64,000 bases of DNA from Tsukamurella asaccharolytica (GCF_007858435.1 NZ_VIGW01000003.1:496001-560000); one strand, 5' to 3'; positions 18,959 to 30,292 are shown, counted from the first letter of the stretch. Translations and numbers: made by a program. The notes: a model not told the origin generated them from the letters alone.

Positions 18959-19774
18959 TCAGGGCTTCTGCAGGTTCGGGTTCGGGGCCTGCTGCGGGGT
19001 CTGCGGTGCGGGCGCGGCCTGAGGGGAGGCGGGGGCACCCTGGATCTGACCGCTGGCCTGCATCGAGGCACGGATCTGCTCGAGGCGCGAATGGCCGGCC
19101 ATCTGCACCGTCGCGTTCTGAACGTCCATCATCCGGCCCTGCACCGAGTTCTGCGCCAGCTCGGTCGAGCCGAGGGCGTTCGCGTAGCGGCGCTCGATCT
19201 TCTCGCGGACCTCGTCGAGGTTGGGCGTGTTGCCCGGGGCCGCGAGCTGGCCCATCTGGTTGAGCGACGCGGAGACCTGCTCCTGCATCTTCGCCTGCTC
19301 CAGCTGGCTGAGCAGCTTGGTGCGCTCGGCGAGCTTCTGCTGCAGCTGCATCGCGTTCTGCTCGACGGCCCGCTTCGCCTGGCCGGCGGCCTGCAGCGAC
19401 TGGTCGTGCAGCCCCTTCAGATCCTCGACGCTCTGCTCCGCGGTGACGAGCTGCGCGGCGAAGGCCTCGGCGGCGTTCGTGTACTCGTTGGCCTTGGCCG
19501 CGTCGCCGGCGGCGGCGGCCTGGTCGGCCAGCTGGACGGCCTGGCGGGTGTTGGCGGACAGCTTCTCGACCTCGGCGAGCTGACGGTTCAGCTTCATCTC
19601 GAGCTGACGCTGATTGCCGATCACGGCAGCGGCCTGCTGCGAGAGCGACTGGTGCTGGCGCTGCGCGTCCTCGATCGCCTGCTGGATCTGCACCTTCGGA
19701 TCGGCGTTCTCGTCGATCTTCGAATTGAACAGCGCCATCAGGTAGCGCCACCCCTTGACGAACGGGTTAGCCAT
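18959..19774 (-). CDS. pspA: Phage-shock protein A homologue
   Basis: A 271-residue PspA/IM30-family protein that coats damaged membrane and, in mycobacteria, binds ClgR. It starts with an amphipathic helix ([16 protein letters not shown]), continues as long coiled coils to about residue 215, and ends in a Pro/Gln/Ala-rich tail of about 35 residues. The ATG has GGAGGAG about 8 bp upstream. clgR lies upstream and pspM downstream, giving the usual actinobacterial order. Confidence 0.93.
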   Translation of the reverse strand: MANPFVKGWRYLMALFNSKIDENADPKVQIQQAIEDAQRQHQSLSQQAAAVIGNQRQLEMKLNRQLAEVEKLSANTRQAVQLADQAAAAGDAAKANEYTNAAEAFAAQLVTAEQSVEDLKGLHDQSLQAAGQAKRAVEQNAMQLQQKLAERTKLLSQLEQAKMQEQVSASLNQMGQLAAPGNTPNLDEVREKIERRYANALGSTELAQNSVQGRMMDVQNATVQMAGHSRLEQIRASMQASGQIQGAPASPQAAPAPQTPQQAPNPNLQKP

Positions 19775-19940
19775 CGTCAGTTCTCCTCCGCCTCGATACG
19801 TCCATACCCGGATCCGGGTCCGGCCGCCCGGCGACCGCCGGGCTCGTGCTTACCAATCTATCGGGAAACGACCCCGGTGCGCCGCCCTGGTCCGCGGGTT
19901 CGGGGTTTTCCCCCGAGCCCGCGGACCGGTCGTCTCGGGG

Positions 19941-20216
19941 TCAGGCGACGGCGAGCGCCGGCGCGGGGATCACCATCGTGGGGAACGGGCGCAGCGACAC
20001 GCTGGCCTGAGCGACCACATCGGCCACGTCAACCGCCAGCGCACCGCAGATGGCGGCCAGCAGCTCGCTGGAGGCCTCCTTCTGGCCGCGCTCGACCTCC
20101 GACAGGTAGCCGAGGCTGACCTGTGCTGCCGAGGAAACGTCTCGCAGCGTGCGGCTCTGGCGCACCCGGGTCTTGCGCAGGTTCTCGCCGATCGCCTCGC
20201 GAAGCAGTAGAGCCAT
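19941..20216 (-). CDS. clgR: ClgR-type XRE transcriptional regulator
   Basis: A 91-residue regulator with one XRE/Cro-type helix-turn-helix ([30 protein letters not shown], about 24-53) and a short hydrophobic C-terminus. ClgR activates clpP genes and the psp operon in actinobacteria. Start ATG 20216 gives the family N-terminus ([14 protein letters not shown]). pspA follows after a 166-bp gap that probably holds its promoter. Confidence 0.9.
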   Translation of the reverse strand: MALLLREAIGENLRKTRVRQSRTLRDVSSAAQVSLGYLSEVERGQKEASSELLAAICGALAVDVADVVAQASVSLRPFPTMVIPAPALAVA

Positions 20217-20244
20217 GCTCACCTCCGTCTTGGTATCTGTCCAG

Positions 20245-20748
20245 TCAACGCTGGGCGGGCCCGGATGGTTCCCGATTCTCGGAAACCCGCGCGGCGAGTT
20301 CGCGGAGGGCGGCGTCGACGGCGGCCCGACGCACCTCGGCGCGGTCGCCGTCGAGATGCAGGGTGGTGACCGAGGTACCGGACGAGCCGGAGAGGCCGAG
20401 GTGGACGGTGCCGACGGGAACGCCGTCCTGTTCGGTGGGTCCGGCGACGCCGGTGAGTCCGACGCCCCAGTCGGCGCCGCAGCGCGTCCGGGCGCCGTCG
20501 GCGAGGGCGCGGGCGGTGTCGGGGTGGACGGGGCCGTTGCGCTCCAACTCGCCCGACGGTACGCCGGCCAGGCTCGCCTTGAGGTCCGTCGCGTAGACGA
20601 TGAGGCCGCCGCGCAGCACGACGCTGGCACCGGGGACGTCGGCGATCGTCGCAGCGAACAGGCCCGCGGTCAGCGATTCGGCCGACGCCACCGTCTGACC
20701 GCGCTCGGCGAGCGCGGCGACCAGGAGGGCGGCGTCACTTGCGGCCAC
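20245..20748 (-). CDS. pncC: Nicotinamide-nucleotide amidohydrolase PncC (CinA C-terminal domain)
   Basis: A 167-residue single-domain CinA-C protein that deamidates nicotinamide mononucleotide in the pyridine-nucleotide cycle. Family signatures are [23 protein letters not shown] near the N-terminus and [20 protein letters not shown] in the middle. The GTG start lies within the end of pgsA (14-bp overlap), so the two are translationally coupled. Confidence 0.92.
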   Translation of the reverse strand: MAASDAALLVAALAERGQTVASAESLTAGLFAATIADVPGASVVLRGGLIVYATDLKASLAGVPSGELERNGPVHPDTARALADGARTRCGADWGVGLTGVAGPTEQDGVPVGTVHLGLSGSSGTSVTTLHLDGDRAEVRRAAVDAALRELAARVSENREPSGPAQR

Positions 20749-21313
20749 GCCACCAGCTCACCAGGTAGTCGACGCCCGTCGCGACGGTGACGACGACGGC
20801 CGCGCCCATCACCACCTGGCTGGGCACGTCCATCCACGCCGGCAACGGCATGAGGTACAGGCCGATCGCGATGGTCTGGAGGAACGTCTTGAGCTTGCCG
20901 CCGCGGCTGGCCGGGATCACCCCGTCGCGGATCACGGCGAACCGGAAGGCGGTGATGCCGAACTCGCGGGCGAGGATCACCACGGTCACCCACCAGGGGA
21001 GCTCGCCCAGCACGGACAGGCCGACGAAGGCGGCGCCCGTGAGCGCTTTGTCGGCGATCGGGTCCATCAGCTTGCCGAAGTCGGTGATCAGGCCGTAGCG
21101 GCGCGCGATCTGGCCGTCGATCCGGTCGGTGATCATCGCGGCCGCGAAGATCGCGAAGGCGATCCACCGCCACGTGGTTGACTGCCCGTCGTCGACGAAC
21201 AGCACCGCGAGGAAGACCGGGACGAGTACGATCCGGAGCACCGTCAACCCGTTCGCGACGTTGACGTTGGAGACAGGTGTGCTCGCAGGTTGCACGCCGT
21301 CCGTTGCACTCAC
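20735..21313 (-). CDS. pgsA: CDP-alcohol phosphatidyltransferase (PgsA family)
   Basis: A 192-residue membrane enzyme with about five helices. The CDP-alcohol phosphotransferase motif D-x2-DG-x2-AR-x8-G-x3-D-x3-D is complete at about residues 63-88. The position upstream of pncC and clgR matches pgsA3 of mycobacteria, making CDP-diacylglycerol:glycerol-3-phosphate phosphatidyltransferase the likely activity. The GTG at 21313 avoids the much longer open frame upstream, which has no family similarity. Confidence 0.88.
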   Translation of the reverse strand: MSATDGVQPASTPVSNVNVANGLTVLRIVLVPVFLAVLFVDDGQSTTWRWIAFAIFAAAMITDRIDGQIARRYGLITDFGKLMDPIADKALTGAAFVGLSVLGELPWWVTVVILAREFGITAFRFAVIRDGVIPASRGGKLKTFLQTIAIGLYLMPLPAWMDVPSQVVMGAAVVVTVATGVDYLVSWWRGRK

Positions 21314-21416
21314 GCCGATCAGCCTATCGGTACGCGGCGTCGGCGAGATGGCCGACTGCGGCGGGAACGGCTCGCGCCCCTGCGGCCGATCACGGCAATC
21401 GTGATTGACTCCTTCG

Positions 21417-22145
21417 GTGAACGTGATCGGTGCGCTGCGCGCGGCCGGATGCGCCTTCGCCGAACGCGAAGCCGAACTGCTCGAGAACGCCGCATCCGGG
21501 CCCGACCTCGAGGCCCTCGTCCGGCGCCGGTGCGCGGGCGAATCCCTGGAGCACGTGCTCGGCTGGGTGGAGTTCCGCGGCCGTCGGCTCGTCGTCGGGC
21601 CCGGCGTCTTCGTACCCCGCCGGCGCACCGAACTCCTGGCGGAACTGGCCGACGGCCGCGGCGTCCTCGTCGAGCTCTGCTGCGGCGCCGGGCCCGTGGC
21701 GGCGACGGCCGCCGCCGCCACGACCTATGCGGCGGACATCGACCGCACCGCCGCCGGGTACGCCGCGCGCAACGCCCCGGAGGCGACGGTCCTGGTCGGG
21801 GACCTGTTCGCACCGCTCCCCGCTGCGCTGCGCGGCACCATCGACGTGATCGCCGCGAACGCTCCCTACGTGCCCACCGCCGCGATCCGGACCCTGCCGC
21901 CCGAGGCCCGCGACAACGAGCCGCACCGCGCACTCGACGGCGGGCCCGACGGGCTCACCCTGCACCGCAGGATCGCGGTGCACGCGCCGCACTGGCTGCG
22001 CGCCGGCGGCCGGGTGCTCATCGAGACCGCACGGCAGCAGGCCCCGTACACCGCGGCCGCGCTGTGCACCGTCGGCCTCGAGACGCACATCGAGGTCGAC
22101 GACGAGCGGCAGGCCACGGTGGCCGTGGGCGTCAGGCCGTCGTGA
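21417..22145 (+). CDS. HemK/PrmC-like SAM-dependent methyltransferase
   Basis: A protein of about 242 residues with a PrmC-like layout: a helical N-terminal domain (ESLEHVLGWVEFRGRRLVVGPGVFVPRRRTELL) followed by a Rossmann fold. The SAM-binding motif is VELCCGAGPVAA rather than the usual D-G/L-GTG form. The catalytic NPPY of glutamine methyltransferases is replaced by NAPY, so the substrate may differ from release factors. The start is uncertain (TTG 21405, GTG 21417 or GTG 21423). It is divergent from pgsA and convergent with terC. Confidence 0.82.
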   Translation: MNVIGALRAAGCAFAEREAELLENAASGPDLEALVRRRCAGESLEHVLGWVEFRGRRLVVGPGVFVPRRRTELLAELADGRGVLVELCCGAGPVAATAAAATTYAADIDRTAAGYAARNAPEATVLVGDLFAPLPAALRGTIDVIAANAPYVPTAAIRTLPPEARDNEPHRALDGGPDGLTLHRRIAVHAPHWLRAGGRVLIETARQQAPYTAAALCTVGLETHIEVDDERQATVAVGVRPS

Positions 22146-22154
22146 CGTCGCGCC

Positions 22155-23180
22155 CTAGTCCTTGCCCGGGCCCGACGTGTCGTCGACGAGCTCCTTGCGC
22201 TCGTCGCGCTTGGACTTGACCAGCGAGGCGATGGTGGTGATCACAAGCACACCGAGGATGACCGAGAGCGACAGGCCGGTGGTGATCTCCGGCACCGCGA
22301 CGTGTTCGCCACCGTTGATGAAGGGGAGCGTGTTCTCGTGCAGCGCGTGCAGCACCAGCTTCACGCCGATGAAGCCGAGCACGATCGACAGGCCGTAGGA
22401 CAGGTACACCAGGCGGTCGAGCAGGCCGCCGATCAGGAAGTACAGCTGCCGCAGGCCCATCAGGGCGAAGGCGTTCGCCATGAACACCAGGTAGGGCTCC
22501 TGGGTGAGGCCGTAGATCGCGGGGATCGAGTCGAACGCGAAGAGGATGTCGGTGAAGCCGATGACGACCAGCGCGAGCAGCAGCGGGGTGGCGACCTTCT
22601 TGCCGTCGACCTTGGTGATCAGCTTGTCGCCGTCGTAGGTGTCCGTGGTGGGGACGAACTTCTTGAACAGCGCGGCCACCCGGCCCTCGCGCTCCTTCTC
22701 GTCCTCGACCGGCCCCTCGGGCGACGACGCCTCCTTGACCAGCTTGATCGCGGTGTAGAGCAGGAAGACGCCGAAGATGTAGAACACCCAGGAGAAGGCG
22801 GAGATCGCGGCCGCGCCGACCGCGATGAATCCGGCACGCAGCACCAGCGCCATCACGATGCCGAACAGCAGCACCTTCTGCTGGTACATCCTGGGCACGG
22901 CGAATCTCGCCATGATGATGATGAAGACGAAGAGATTGTCGACGGAGAGCGCCTTCTCGGTCACGAAGCCGGCGAAGAACTCGCCGCCGTACCGGGACCC
23001 GGACACCATCCACACGCCGATGCCGAACACGACCGCGAGGCCGATGTACACCGCCGACCAGAAGCCGGATTCCTTGAGCGAAGGTTCGTGCGGCGTGCGC
23101 ACGTGACTGAAGAAGTCGAAGACGAACAGTCCGAGGACGACGACGATCGAGACGATCCAGACGAGCGCGGAAACTTGCAT
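22155..23180 (-). CDS. TerC/Alx-family integral membrane protein (probable Mn2+ exporter)
   Basis: A 341-residue membrane protein with about nine helices and the TerC signature: TEKALSVDNLFVFIIIMARF in one half and VIGFTDILFAFDSIPAIYGLT in the other. The paired Asp residues in these segments are the candidate metal ligands. TerC/Alx proteins move manganese or load it into exported enzymes. ATG 23180 is preceded by GGAGG at about 8 bp, and this ribosome-binding site lies in a hairpin within a candidate manganese riboswitch, which supports the metal assignment. Confidence 0.9.
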   Translation of the reverse strand: MQVSALVWIVSIVVVLGLFVFDFFSHVRTPHEPSLKESGFWSAVYIGLAVVFGIGVWMVSGSRYGGEFFAGFVTEKALSVDNLFVFIIIMARFAVPRMYQQKVLLFGIVMALVLRAGFIAVGAAAISAFSWVFYIFGVFLLYTAIKLVKEASSPEGPVEDEKEREGRVAALFKKFVPTTDTYDGDKLITKVDGKKVATPLLLALVVIGFTDILFAFDSIPAIYGLTQEPYLVFMANAFALMGLRQLYFLIGGLLDRLVYLSYGLSIVLGFIGVKLVLHALHENTLPFINGGEHVAVPEITTGLSLSVILGVLVITTIASLVKSKRDERKELVDDTSGPGKD

Positions 23181-23187
23181 TGCATAC

Positions 23188-23312
23188 ACCTCCGGTACAG
23201 ATCCGGAGGTCTCTCCCGACCCGACGAGCGGGTCCAGCGTGCCCGGGTGGATGTGGATCCACCGTGCTGACGTTCACGCCGCGAGCGGGATACTCCCCTC
23301 ACACATGCAAGC
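23188..23312 (-). promoter_or_regulatory. Candidate yybP-ykoY (Mn2+) riboswitch with RBS-sequestering hairpin
   Basis: The terC leader contains, on the minus strand, GGGGAGTATCCCG near 23287-23298 and GAGACC near 23205-23211, the two conserved elements I associate with the yybP-ykoY manganese aptamer. Between them lie GC-rich potential stems. Immediately downstream, ACCTCCGG pairs over eight bases with CCGGAGGT across a 7-nt loop (23188-23210), which buries the terC ribosome-binding site. GAGACC and the first arm of this hairpin share bases, so metal binding could free the site. This is read by eye and not checked against a covariance model. Confidence 0.7.
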
Positions 23313-23321
23313 AGGACTGTA

Positions 23322-25973
23322 TCAGAAGTCCGGTTCGTCCGCTTCCTGCGCCACCTCGCCGCCGCCCCGCAGCACGACCATCAGCCCGGGTAGCTCGTCG
23401 GGCGTGACGAGCACGTCGCGCGCCTTGGAACCCTCCGACGGCCCGACGATGTCGCGCGACTCCATGAGGTCCATCAGGCGGCCGGCCTTGGCGAAGCCGA
23501 CGCGCAGCTTGCGCTGCAGCATCGACGTCGAGCCGAACTGCGAGGACACGACGAGCTCGACGGCCTGCAGGAAGACGTCCAGGTCGTCGCCGATGTCGGG
23601 GTCGACGTCCTTCTTCTCGACCTTCGTCTCGGTGACGCCGTTCGCATACTCGGGCTCGGCCTGGTTGCGCACGAAGTCGACGACGGAGGTGATCTCCTCG
23701 TCCGTGATGAACGCGCCCTGCATCCGGGTCGACTTGCCGCCCATCGGCAGGAACAGCGCATCGCCCATGCCGATCAGCTTCTCGGCACCGGGCTGGTCCA
23801 GGATCACCCGCGAATCCGTCAGCGAGCTGGTCGCGAACGCCAGTCGGGACGGGACGTTGGTCTTGATCAGGCCGGTGACCACGTCCACGGAGGGGCGCTG
23901 CGTTGCGAGCACCAGGTGGATGCCGGCGGCGCGGGCCTTCTGCGTGATCCGGACGATCGCCTCCTCGACGTCGCGCGGCGCGGTCATCATGAGGTCGGCG
24001 AGCTCGTCGACGATGGCCACGATGTACGGGTACGGACGGTAGACCCGCTCCGAACCCAACGGCGTGGTGATCTCGCCCGAGCGCACCTTGCGGTTGAAGT
24101 CGTCGATGTGCCGCACGCGCGAGGCCTGCATGTCCTTGTACCGCTGCTCCATCTCCTCCACGAGCCAGGCCAGCGCGGCGGCGGCCTTCTTCGGGTCGGT
24201 GATGATCGGCGTGATGAGGTGCGGGATGCCCTCGTAGGGCGTCAGCTCCACCATCTTCGGGTCGATCAGGATCATCCGCACCTCGTCCGGGGTGGCCCGG
24301 GCCAGCAGCGAGACCAGCATCGAGTTGACGAAGCTGGACTTGCCGGAGCCCGTCGAACCCGCGACGAGGAGGTGGGGCATCTTGGCGAGGTTCGCGTTGA
24401 CCATCTCGCCCTCGATGTCCTTGCCGAGGCCGATGACCAGCGGGTGCGTGTCCTTGCGCGTGTTGTCGGCGGCCAGCACGTCGGCGAGGCGCACCATTTC
24501 GCGGTCGGTGTTGGGCACCTCGATGCCCACCGCGGACTTACCGGGGATCGGCGCCAGCAGTCGCACGTTGTCCGTCGCCACCGCGTACGAGATGTTGCGG
24601 TGCAACTGGGTGACCTTCTCGACCTTCACCCCGGGGCCGAGCTCGAGCTCGTACCGCGTGACCGTCGGGCCGCGGGTGTAGCCGGTGACGGCGGCGTCGA
24701 TCTTGAACTGCTCCATCACCCCGCTGATCGCGTCGATCATGGCGTCGTTGGCACTGGTCCCCGCCTTGGCCGGCTCGCCCTCGATGAGCAGATCGGCGGG
24801 CGGCAGGACGTAGTCCTCACTGTCGATGGTCCGCGCGACGGTGAACTCGGCCGCCTTCGGCGCGGGCGGCGGGGTGTGGTCCTTGACCACCGCCGCGCGG
24901 CGCGGCTTCGGTGCCGGCGGCACCTCGACGGTCGGCTCCTCCGACGGGGCCGGCTCGGGCGTGATCGGTGCGGTCACCTGGTCCGACGATGCCGGCTCGT
25001 CCTCGTCGGCGGCCTTGCGGCGGCGTCCGCGCTTCGGCGGCTCGGGATCGGCCGGGTAGTTCTCGTACGGGTCGCCGTAGGGGGTCAGTGCGCGGGTCGC
25101 GCCATCGGCGCGGCCGGAATCGAAGGCGGCGAACGGCGAGTCGAGCTCGTCGGCGTCGTCGTACTGATCCTCGCCGGCCTCGCCGTACTGCTCCTTCATG
25201 TCGACGCCGAAGTAGAACTTGAGGCGGTCGACGATCTCGCGCACCGTCATCCCGCTCACCAGGAGCAGGCCGAACAGCGCGACCAGGACGAGCAGCGGCA
25301 CCGAGATCCACGCCGTGAAGCCGTCGGTGAGCGGCCCGCCGACGACGTATCCGAGGTAGCCGCCGGCCGCGGCGCGGTCGTCGAAGGTCGACGGTCCGCC
25401 GGAAGCGATGTGCAGCAGCCCCAGGAAGGGCAGCACGATGAGCGCAGCGCCGACGCGGTGCCGCACACGGGCCGACGGATTATCGGGGCGGCGCATCATG
25501 ATCACGCCGAGGACGATGGCCAGCGGCGGGACGAGCACGGTGAACCAGCCGACGACCGCACGGACGCCCGTCGAGAAGAAGGAGCCCACGGGCCCGCCGG
25601 CGTCGAAGTAGACGGCCGCACCGAGAATGATCGCGACGGCGAACAGGACGAGCGCGAGGCCGTCCCGCGAGTGCGTCGGCTTCGATACGACGGCCTCGGC
25701 GGTCGCGCCGGTCGCATCGGCGTCGTCGGGTCGACTGCCGGTGCGCACGGCGCTCCCGACCCCCTTGGCCAGCAACTTCCATCCGGCACCGAGGCCGCGC
25801 GCCACTCCCCCACCGGCGGCCGAGGCGGCCCGGGGTGCCGCGGCGCCCTGCTTACCGCGGGAGCGCGGAGCGGCCTGGCGGCTGCGCGTCGGGCTCGCGG
25901 CGCGGCTGGTGCGCGCGCCCCCGGACCGGGAGTTCGCGGACCCGCGCGCGCGGGTGGTGGTCTTCGATGCCAT
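23322..25973 (-). CDS. ftsK: DNA translocase FtsK
   Basis: An 883-residue septal DNA pump for chromosome-dimer resolution. There is a basic disordered N-terminus (about 1-65), four transmembrane helices between about 105 and 240, an acidic/proline linker to about 380, then the RecA-like motor with Walker A GSTGSGKS near 539-546. The Walker B region is in [12 protein letters not shown]. The C-terminal gamma winged helix starts near [19 protein letters not shown]. Confidence 0.96.
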   Translation of the reverse strand: MASKTTTRARGSANSRSGGARTSRAASPTRSRQAAPRSRGKQGAAAPRAASAAGGGVARGLGAGWKLLAKGVGSAVRTGSRPDDADATGATAEAVVSKPTHSRDGLALVLFAVAIILGAAVYFDAGGPVGSFFSTGVRAVVGWFTVLVPPLAIVLGVIMMRRPDNPSARVRHRVGAALIVLPFLGLLHIASGGPSTFDDRAAAGGYLGYVVGGPLTDGFTAWISVPLLVLVALFGLLLVSGMTVREIVDRLKFYFGVDMKEQYGEAGEDQYDDADELDSPFAAFDSGRADGATRALTPYGDPYENYPADPEPPKRGRRRKAADEDEPASSDQVTAPITPEPAPSEEPTVEVPPAPKPRRAAVVKDHTPPPAPKAAEFTVARTIDSEDYVLPPADLLIEGEPAKAGTSANDAMIDAISGVMEQFKIDAAVTGYTRGPTVTRYELELGPGVKVEKVTQLHRNISYAVATDNVRLLAPIPGKSAVGIEVPNTDREMVRLADVLAADNTRKDTHPLVIGLGKDIEGEMVNANLAKMPHLLVAGSTGSGKSSFVNSMLVSLLARATPDEVRMILIDPKMVELTPYEGIPHLITPIITDPKKAAAALAWLVEEMEQRYKDMQASRVRHIDDFNRKVRSGEITTPLGSERVYRPYPYIVAIVDELADLMMTAPRDVEEAIVRITQKARAAGIHLVLATQRPSVDVVTGLIKTNVPSRLAFATSSLTDSRVILDQPGAEKLIGMGDALFLPMGGKSTRMQGAFITDEEITSVVDFVRNQAEPEYANGVTETKVEKKDVDPDIGDDLDVFLQAVELVVSSQFGSTSMLQRKLRVGFAKAGRLMDLMESRDIVGPSEGSKARDVLVTPDELPGLMVVLRGGGEVAQEADEPDF

Positions 25974-26047
25974 GGGGGCAGTCTATCGACACTAACCCCA
26001 TCCGTATCAAGTGCCACACATGTAACAGCAGGACCTGCGGCGGGTCG

Positions 26048-26665
26048 TTACAGCGATCGGACCACCGAGCCGAGCAGATCGATGTCGCGGTCGGCCCCCT
26101 CGAACGTGACCAGCGCCTCATCGCGACCGAAGGCCCACATGGTGACCTCGCTGATCGCGCCGATCACCGCCACGTCGGGGCCGCGGCCGGCGGTCACGAC
26201 GGTGCCGGATTCGGTGGTCAGGCTCACCCGCAGGGGCGCGCCCCGCAGCGTGAGTCGTGCGATCCGTGCCACCACGTCGTGCAGGCCGCGTTCCACCCGC
26301 CGGTCGAGAGCGCGCGGAGTCCATCCCGCCGCGGCCCTGCGAATGTCCTCGGTGTGCACGAAGTATTCGCCGAGGTTCGCCTGCTCGTCGAACAGGCGCA
26401 GGGGCGACAGGCGGGGCGGGCCACCCGCCACCGTGTCCAGCAGGTCCTCGAACGGGCGAGCGGCGATGCCCGCCTGGACGCGCTCGGTGTACCCGGCGAG
26501 AGGCCGGACGAGAATGCCCATCATTGCGTCGGGGCGTCCCTCGCGGAGGATGAGGTGAGCGAGCAGCTCGCGCACGGTCCAGTCGCCGCAGAGCGTGGGG
26601 GCGTCGGGTCCGGCGGCGCGCGCCGCCTCGACGAGGGCGGCGCGTTCACTGCGTGCAGGCTTCAC
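26048..26665 (-). CDS. TIGR03085-type metal-binding protein (DinB/MDMPI fold)
   Basis: A protein of about 205 residues. The N-terminal ERAALVEAARAAGPDAPTLCGDWTVRELLAHLILRE matches the mycothiol-dependent maleylpyruvate isomerase-like fold, in which histidines of the HL and EYFVHTED segments bind a metal. The family is actinobacterial and uncharacterised, sometimes proposed to use mycothiol. The start is uncertain (GTG 26665 or 26674). It is divergent from the secreted protein at 26,765. Confidence 0.8.
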   Translation of the reverse strand: MKPARSERAALVEAARAAGPDAPTLCGDWTVRELLAHLILREGRPDAMMGILVRPLAGYTERVQAGIAARPFEDLLDTVAGGPPRLSPLRLFDEQANLGEYFVHTEDIRRAAAGWTPRALDRRVERGLHDVVARIARLTLRGAPLRVSLTTESGTVVTAGRGPDVAVIGAISEVTMWAFGRDEALVTFEGADRDIDLLGSVVRSL

Positions 26666-26764
26666 ACGGGCCACCCTAGACCCGTCCCGGGGTGCGCCGC
26701 AGGGCGCGCTCACAGTCCCTTACCGTGTGCTGAGATCACGCTGAAGTGTTCTATGCTTCATTGC

Positions 26765-27370
26765 ATGATTGCGAACTCAATGTCGACGTCCCGCCGTACG
26801 CGCCTCGCCTCGGGCGCCGCTCTCCTCGCCGCCCTCGCGGCCGGCGGCACGACCTTCGCCCCCGCCGCCTCCGCAGCGCCGGTGAACAAGTCGCTCGTCC
26901 TGACGCAGGCACAGTTCCCCGCGGGTTCCGTCGACTACCGCACCGGCCAGCTGAGCGGCAGTGCGATCTCGCTCAAGCCGAGCGCGCCCCAGCCGTGCAA
27001 GGACGCCGCGAACCGACTGAACGGCGCCACCGCGAACGCGCAGTCCGCCGCCGCCTCGGCACGCAACGGCTACTCGTTCATGACGGCCGGCATCCTCTCC
27101 CCCGCCCAGGGCGGGCTCTGGCGGGGCCTGGCGCAGGCGTGCTCGGGTCGAGTCGCCGAGCTCGCGGTCCCCGGCGACCTCGCGCGGTACAACCCCGCGA
27201 TCATCACGTACGGCGCGGCGGAGGGTGCCACGGCGATCGAGGGCGCCGCCGACGTCGACGGCTACACCGTCAACGTCTTCGTCCGCGGACTGAGCGAGAC
27301 GCCGGCGAACGCCGACCGCTTCTGGCAGGTCCTCCGCGCACAGATCCAGAAGGTCGAGACCGCGCGCTGA
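26765..27370 (+). CDS. Secreted protein of unknown function
   Basis: A 201-residue exported protein. Residues 1-40 form a signal peptide (basic RRTR, hydrophobic core, cleavage predicted at AASA-AP). The mature part has two cysteines (in QPCKDA and QACSGR) that could form a disulphide, and a C-terminal segment VDGYTVNVFVRGLSETPANADRFW resembling the extracytoplasmic sensor-like domains of mycobacterial PknH and lipoproteins. That resemblance is suggestive only. ATG 26780 is an alternative start. Confidence 0.75.
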   Translation: MIANSMSTSRRTRLASGAALLAALAAGGTTFAPAASAAPVNKSLVLTQAQFPAGSVDYRTGQLSGSAISLKPSAPQPCKDAANRLNGATANAQSAAASARNGYSFMTAGILSPAQGGLWRGLAQACSGRVAELAVPGDLARYNPAIITYGAAEGATAIEGAADVDGYTVNVFVRGLSETPANADRFWQVLRAQIQKVETAR

Positions 27371-27403
27371 TCCGCGTGCCCGGCGAAGCCCGACGGCGGT
27401 GGG

Positions 27404-29347
27404 CTACTCCCCCACCACGATGACGGTGGGGACGATCATCGGCCGGCGCCGGTAGGCCTTGTCGACCCAGCGGCCCACGGCCCGTCGAACACCCTGCGCG
27501 ATGCGGTGCGCTTCCTTAACCCCCTCGGCGGCCAGGTCGGCGATCACGTCCTCGACGATCTGCTCCGCCTCCTTGAGCGCGGTCGGATCGTCGGAGAAGC
27601 CGCGGCCCGAGACCTCGGGCTTACTGACGGCGTTGCCCTCCTCGTCGATGGCGACGGTGATGGCGATGAAGCCGCCCTCGCCCAGGACCAGGCGATCCGA
27701 CAGCGTCGACTCGCCGACGTCGCCGACGGAGCTGCCGTCCACGTACACGTGGCCGACGGGGACCTGTCCGACGATCTTCGCGACGCCGCCGACCAGGTCG
27801 ACCACGACGCCGTCCTCGGCGAGCATGATGCGGTCCTTCGGCACGCCGGTGGCCTCGGCCAGCGCGGCGTTGGCGCGCAGGTGGCGCCACTCGCCGTGGA
27901 CGGGCATCGCGTTGCGCGGGCGCACCGCGTTGTACAGGTACAGCAGCTCGCCGGCGCTGGCGTGCCCGGAGACGTGGACCTTGGCGCTCTGCTGCGTGAT
28001 CACCGTCGCACCCAGCTTGGACAGCCCGTTGACCACCGCGAAGACCGAGTTCTCGTTGCCCGGGATGAGCGAGCTGGCGAGCACGACGAGGTCGTTCGGC
28101 GAGATGGTGATGTTGCGGTGCTCGCCGCGGGCCATGCGCGAGAGCGCGGCCAGGGGCTCGCCCTGCGAGCCGGTCGAGATGAGTACCACGCGGTGGTCGG
28201 GCAGCGAGGCCGCGGTGTCGAGGTCGACCTCCACGCCCTCGGGCAGGTGCATGTAGCCGAGCTCCTGCGCGAGCGCCATGTTCCGCACCATCGACCGGCC
28301 GACGAAGGTGATCCGGCGGTTGTGCGCCATCGCCACCTCGGCGATCTGCTGGATCCGGTGCACGTGGGAGGCGAAGGATGCGACGATCACGCGACCCTTG
28401 GCCCGCCCGATCACGTTGTCGAGGACCGGGCCGATCTCGCGCTCGGGGGTCACGAAGCCGGGGACCTCGGCGTTGGTCGAGTCCACGAGGAACAGGTCCA
28501 CGCCCGCGTCGCCGAGGCGCGAGAAGCCCGCGAGGTCGGTGAGCCGGCCGTCGAGCGGGAGCTGGTCGAGCTTGATGTCGCCGGTGTGCAGGGCCACCTG
28601 GCCACCGGCGTGGATCGCGACCGCGATCGCGTCGGGGATGGAGTGGTTCACGGCGAAGTACTCGCACTCGAACGGGCCGTGGCTGGTCGATTCGCCCTCG
28701 CGGACCTCGACCAGCTTGGGCCGCAGCCGGTGCTCGTCGCACTTGGCCTTGACCAGCGCCAGCGTGAACGTGGCACCCACGACGGGGATGTCGGGCCGCA
28801 GGCGCAGCAGGAAGGGCACCGCCCCGATGTGGTCCTCGTGCCCGTGCGTGAGCACGATGGCCTCGACGTCCTTGATGCGGTCCTCGATGTACCGGAAATC
28901 CGGGAGGATCAGGTCGACGCCGGGCTGCTGGTCCTCGGGGAAGAGCACGCCGCAGTCGACGATGAGCAGCTTGCCGTCGTACTCGAAGACGGTCATGTTG
29001 CGACCGATCTCCTTGATGCCGCCCAGCGCGACCACGCGCATGCCGCCCTTGGGCAGCTTCGGCGGGGCGCCCAGCCGCTCCACCGCGGCCGACGGTGCCT
29101 TCTGCCCACCGCCGCGGCGCCCACCGCCGCGGCGGTTCCCGCCGCCCTTCGACGCGGACTTCTGGGGCTGCGCCTCGGCCTTCGGCGCCGACTGCTCCGC
29201 CGCCGGAGCCTGCGCGGCCGGGGCCTTGTCCTCCACGACGACCCGCGCCGCCGAGGTCGAGATCACCGGCTTGGGTTCGGCGGGCGGTCCCGCCTGCCGG
29301 GTGGCCTTCCGGCTCCGTCGGGCACCGCCTGCTGCACCGTCGGTCAT
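27404..29347 (-). CDS. rnj: Ribonuclease J
   Basis: A 647-residue metallo-beta-lactamase/beta-CASP nuclease with 5'-3' exo- and endonuclease activity in mRNA decay and rRNA maturation. The zinc motif THGHEDHIG is near 167-175 and the beta-CASP region contains VSGHASAGELLYLY. The first ~95 residues are a disordered Ala/Pro/Lys/Gly-rich extension with RGGG repeats, typical of actinobacterial enzymes and probably RNA-binding. It starts 4 bp before the dapA stop in the operon dapA-rnj (Rv2753c-Rv2752c order). Confidence 0.95.
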   Translation of the reverse strand: MTDGAAGGARRSRKATRQAGPPAEPKPVISTSAARVVVEDKAPAAQAPAAEQSAPKAEAQPQKSASKGGGNRRGGGRRGGGQKAPSAAVERLGAPPKLPKGGMRVVALGGIKEIGRNMTVFEYDGKLLIVDCGVLFPEDQQPGVDLILPDFRYIEDRIKDVEAIVLTHGHEDHIGAVPFLLRLRPDIPVVGATFTLALVKAKCDEHRLRPKLVEVREGESTSHGPFECEYFAVNHSIPDAIAVAIHAGGQVALHTGDIKLDQLPLDGRLTDLAGFSRLGDAGVDLFLVDSTNAEVPGFVTPEREIGPVLDNVIGRAKGRVIVASFASHVHRIQQIAEVAMAHNRRITFVGRSMVRNMALAQELGYMHLPEGVEVDLDTAASLPDHRVVLISTGSQGEPLAALSRMARGEHRNITISPNDLVVLASSLIPGNENSVFAVVNGLSKLGATVITQQSAKVHVSGHASAGELLYLYNAVRPRNAMPVHGEWRHLRANAALAEATGVPKDRIMLAEDGVVVDLVGGVAKIVGQVPVGHVYVDGSSVGDVGESTLSDRLVLGEGGFIAITVAIDEEGNAVSKPEVSGRGFSDDPTALKEAEQIVEDVIADLAAEGVKEAHRIAQGVRRAVGRWVDKAYRRRPMIVPTVIVVGE

Positions 29348-29350
29348 TGT

Positions 29351-30292
<942 letters not shown>

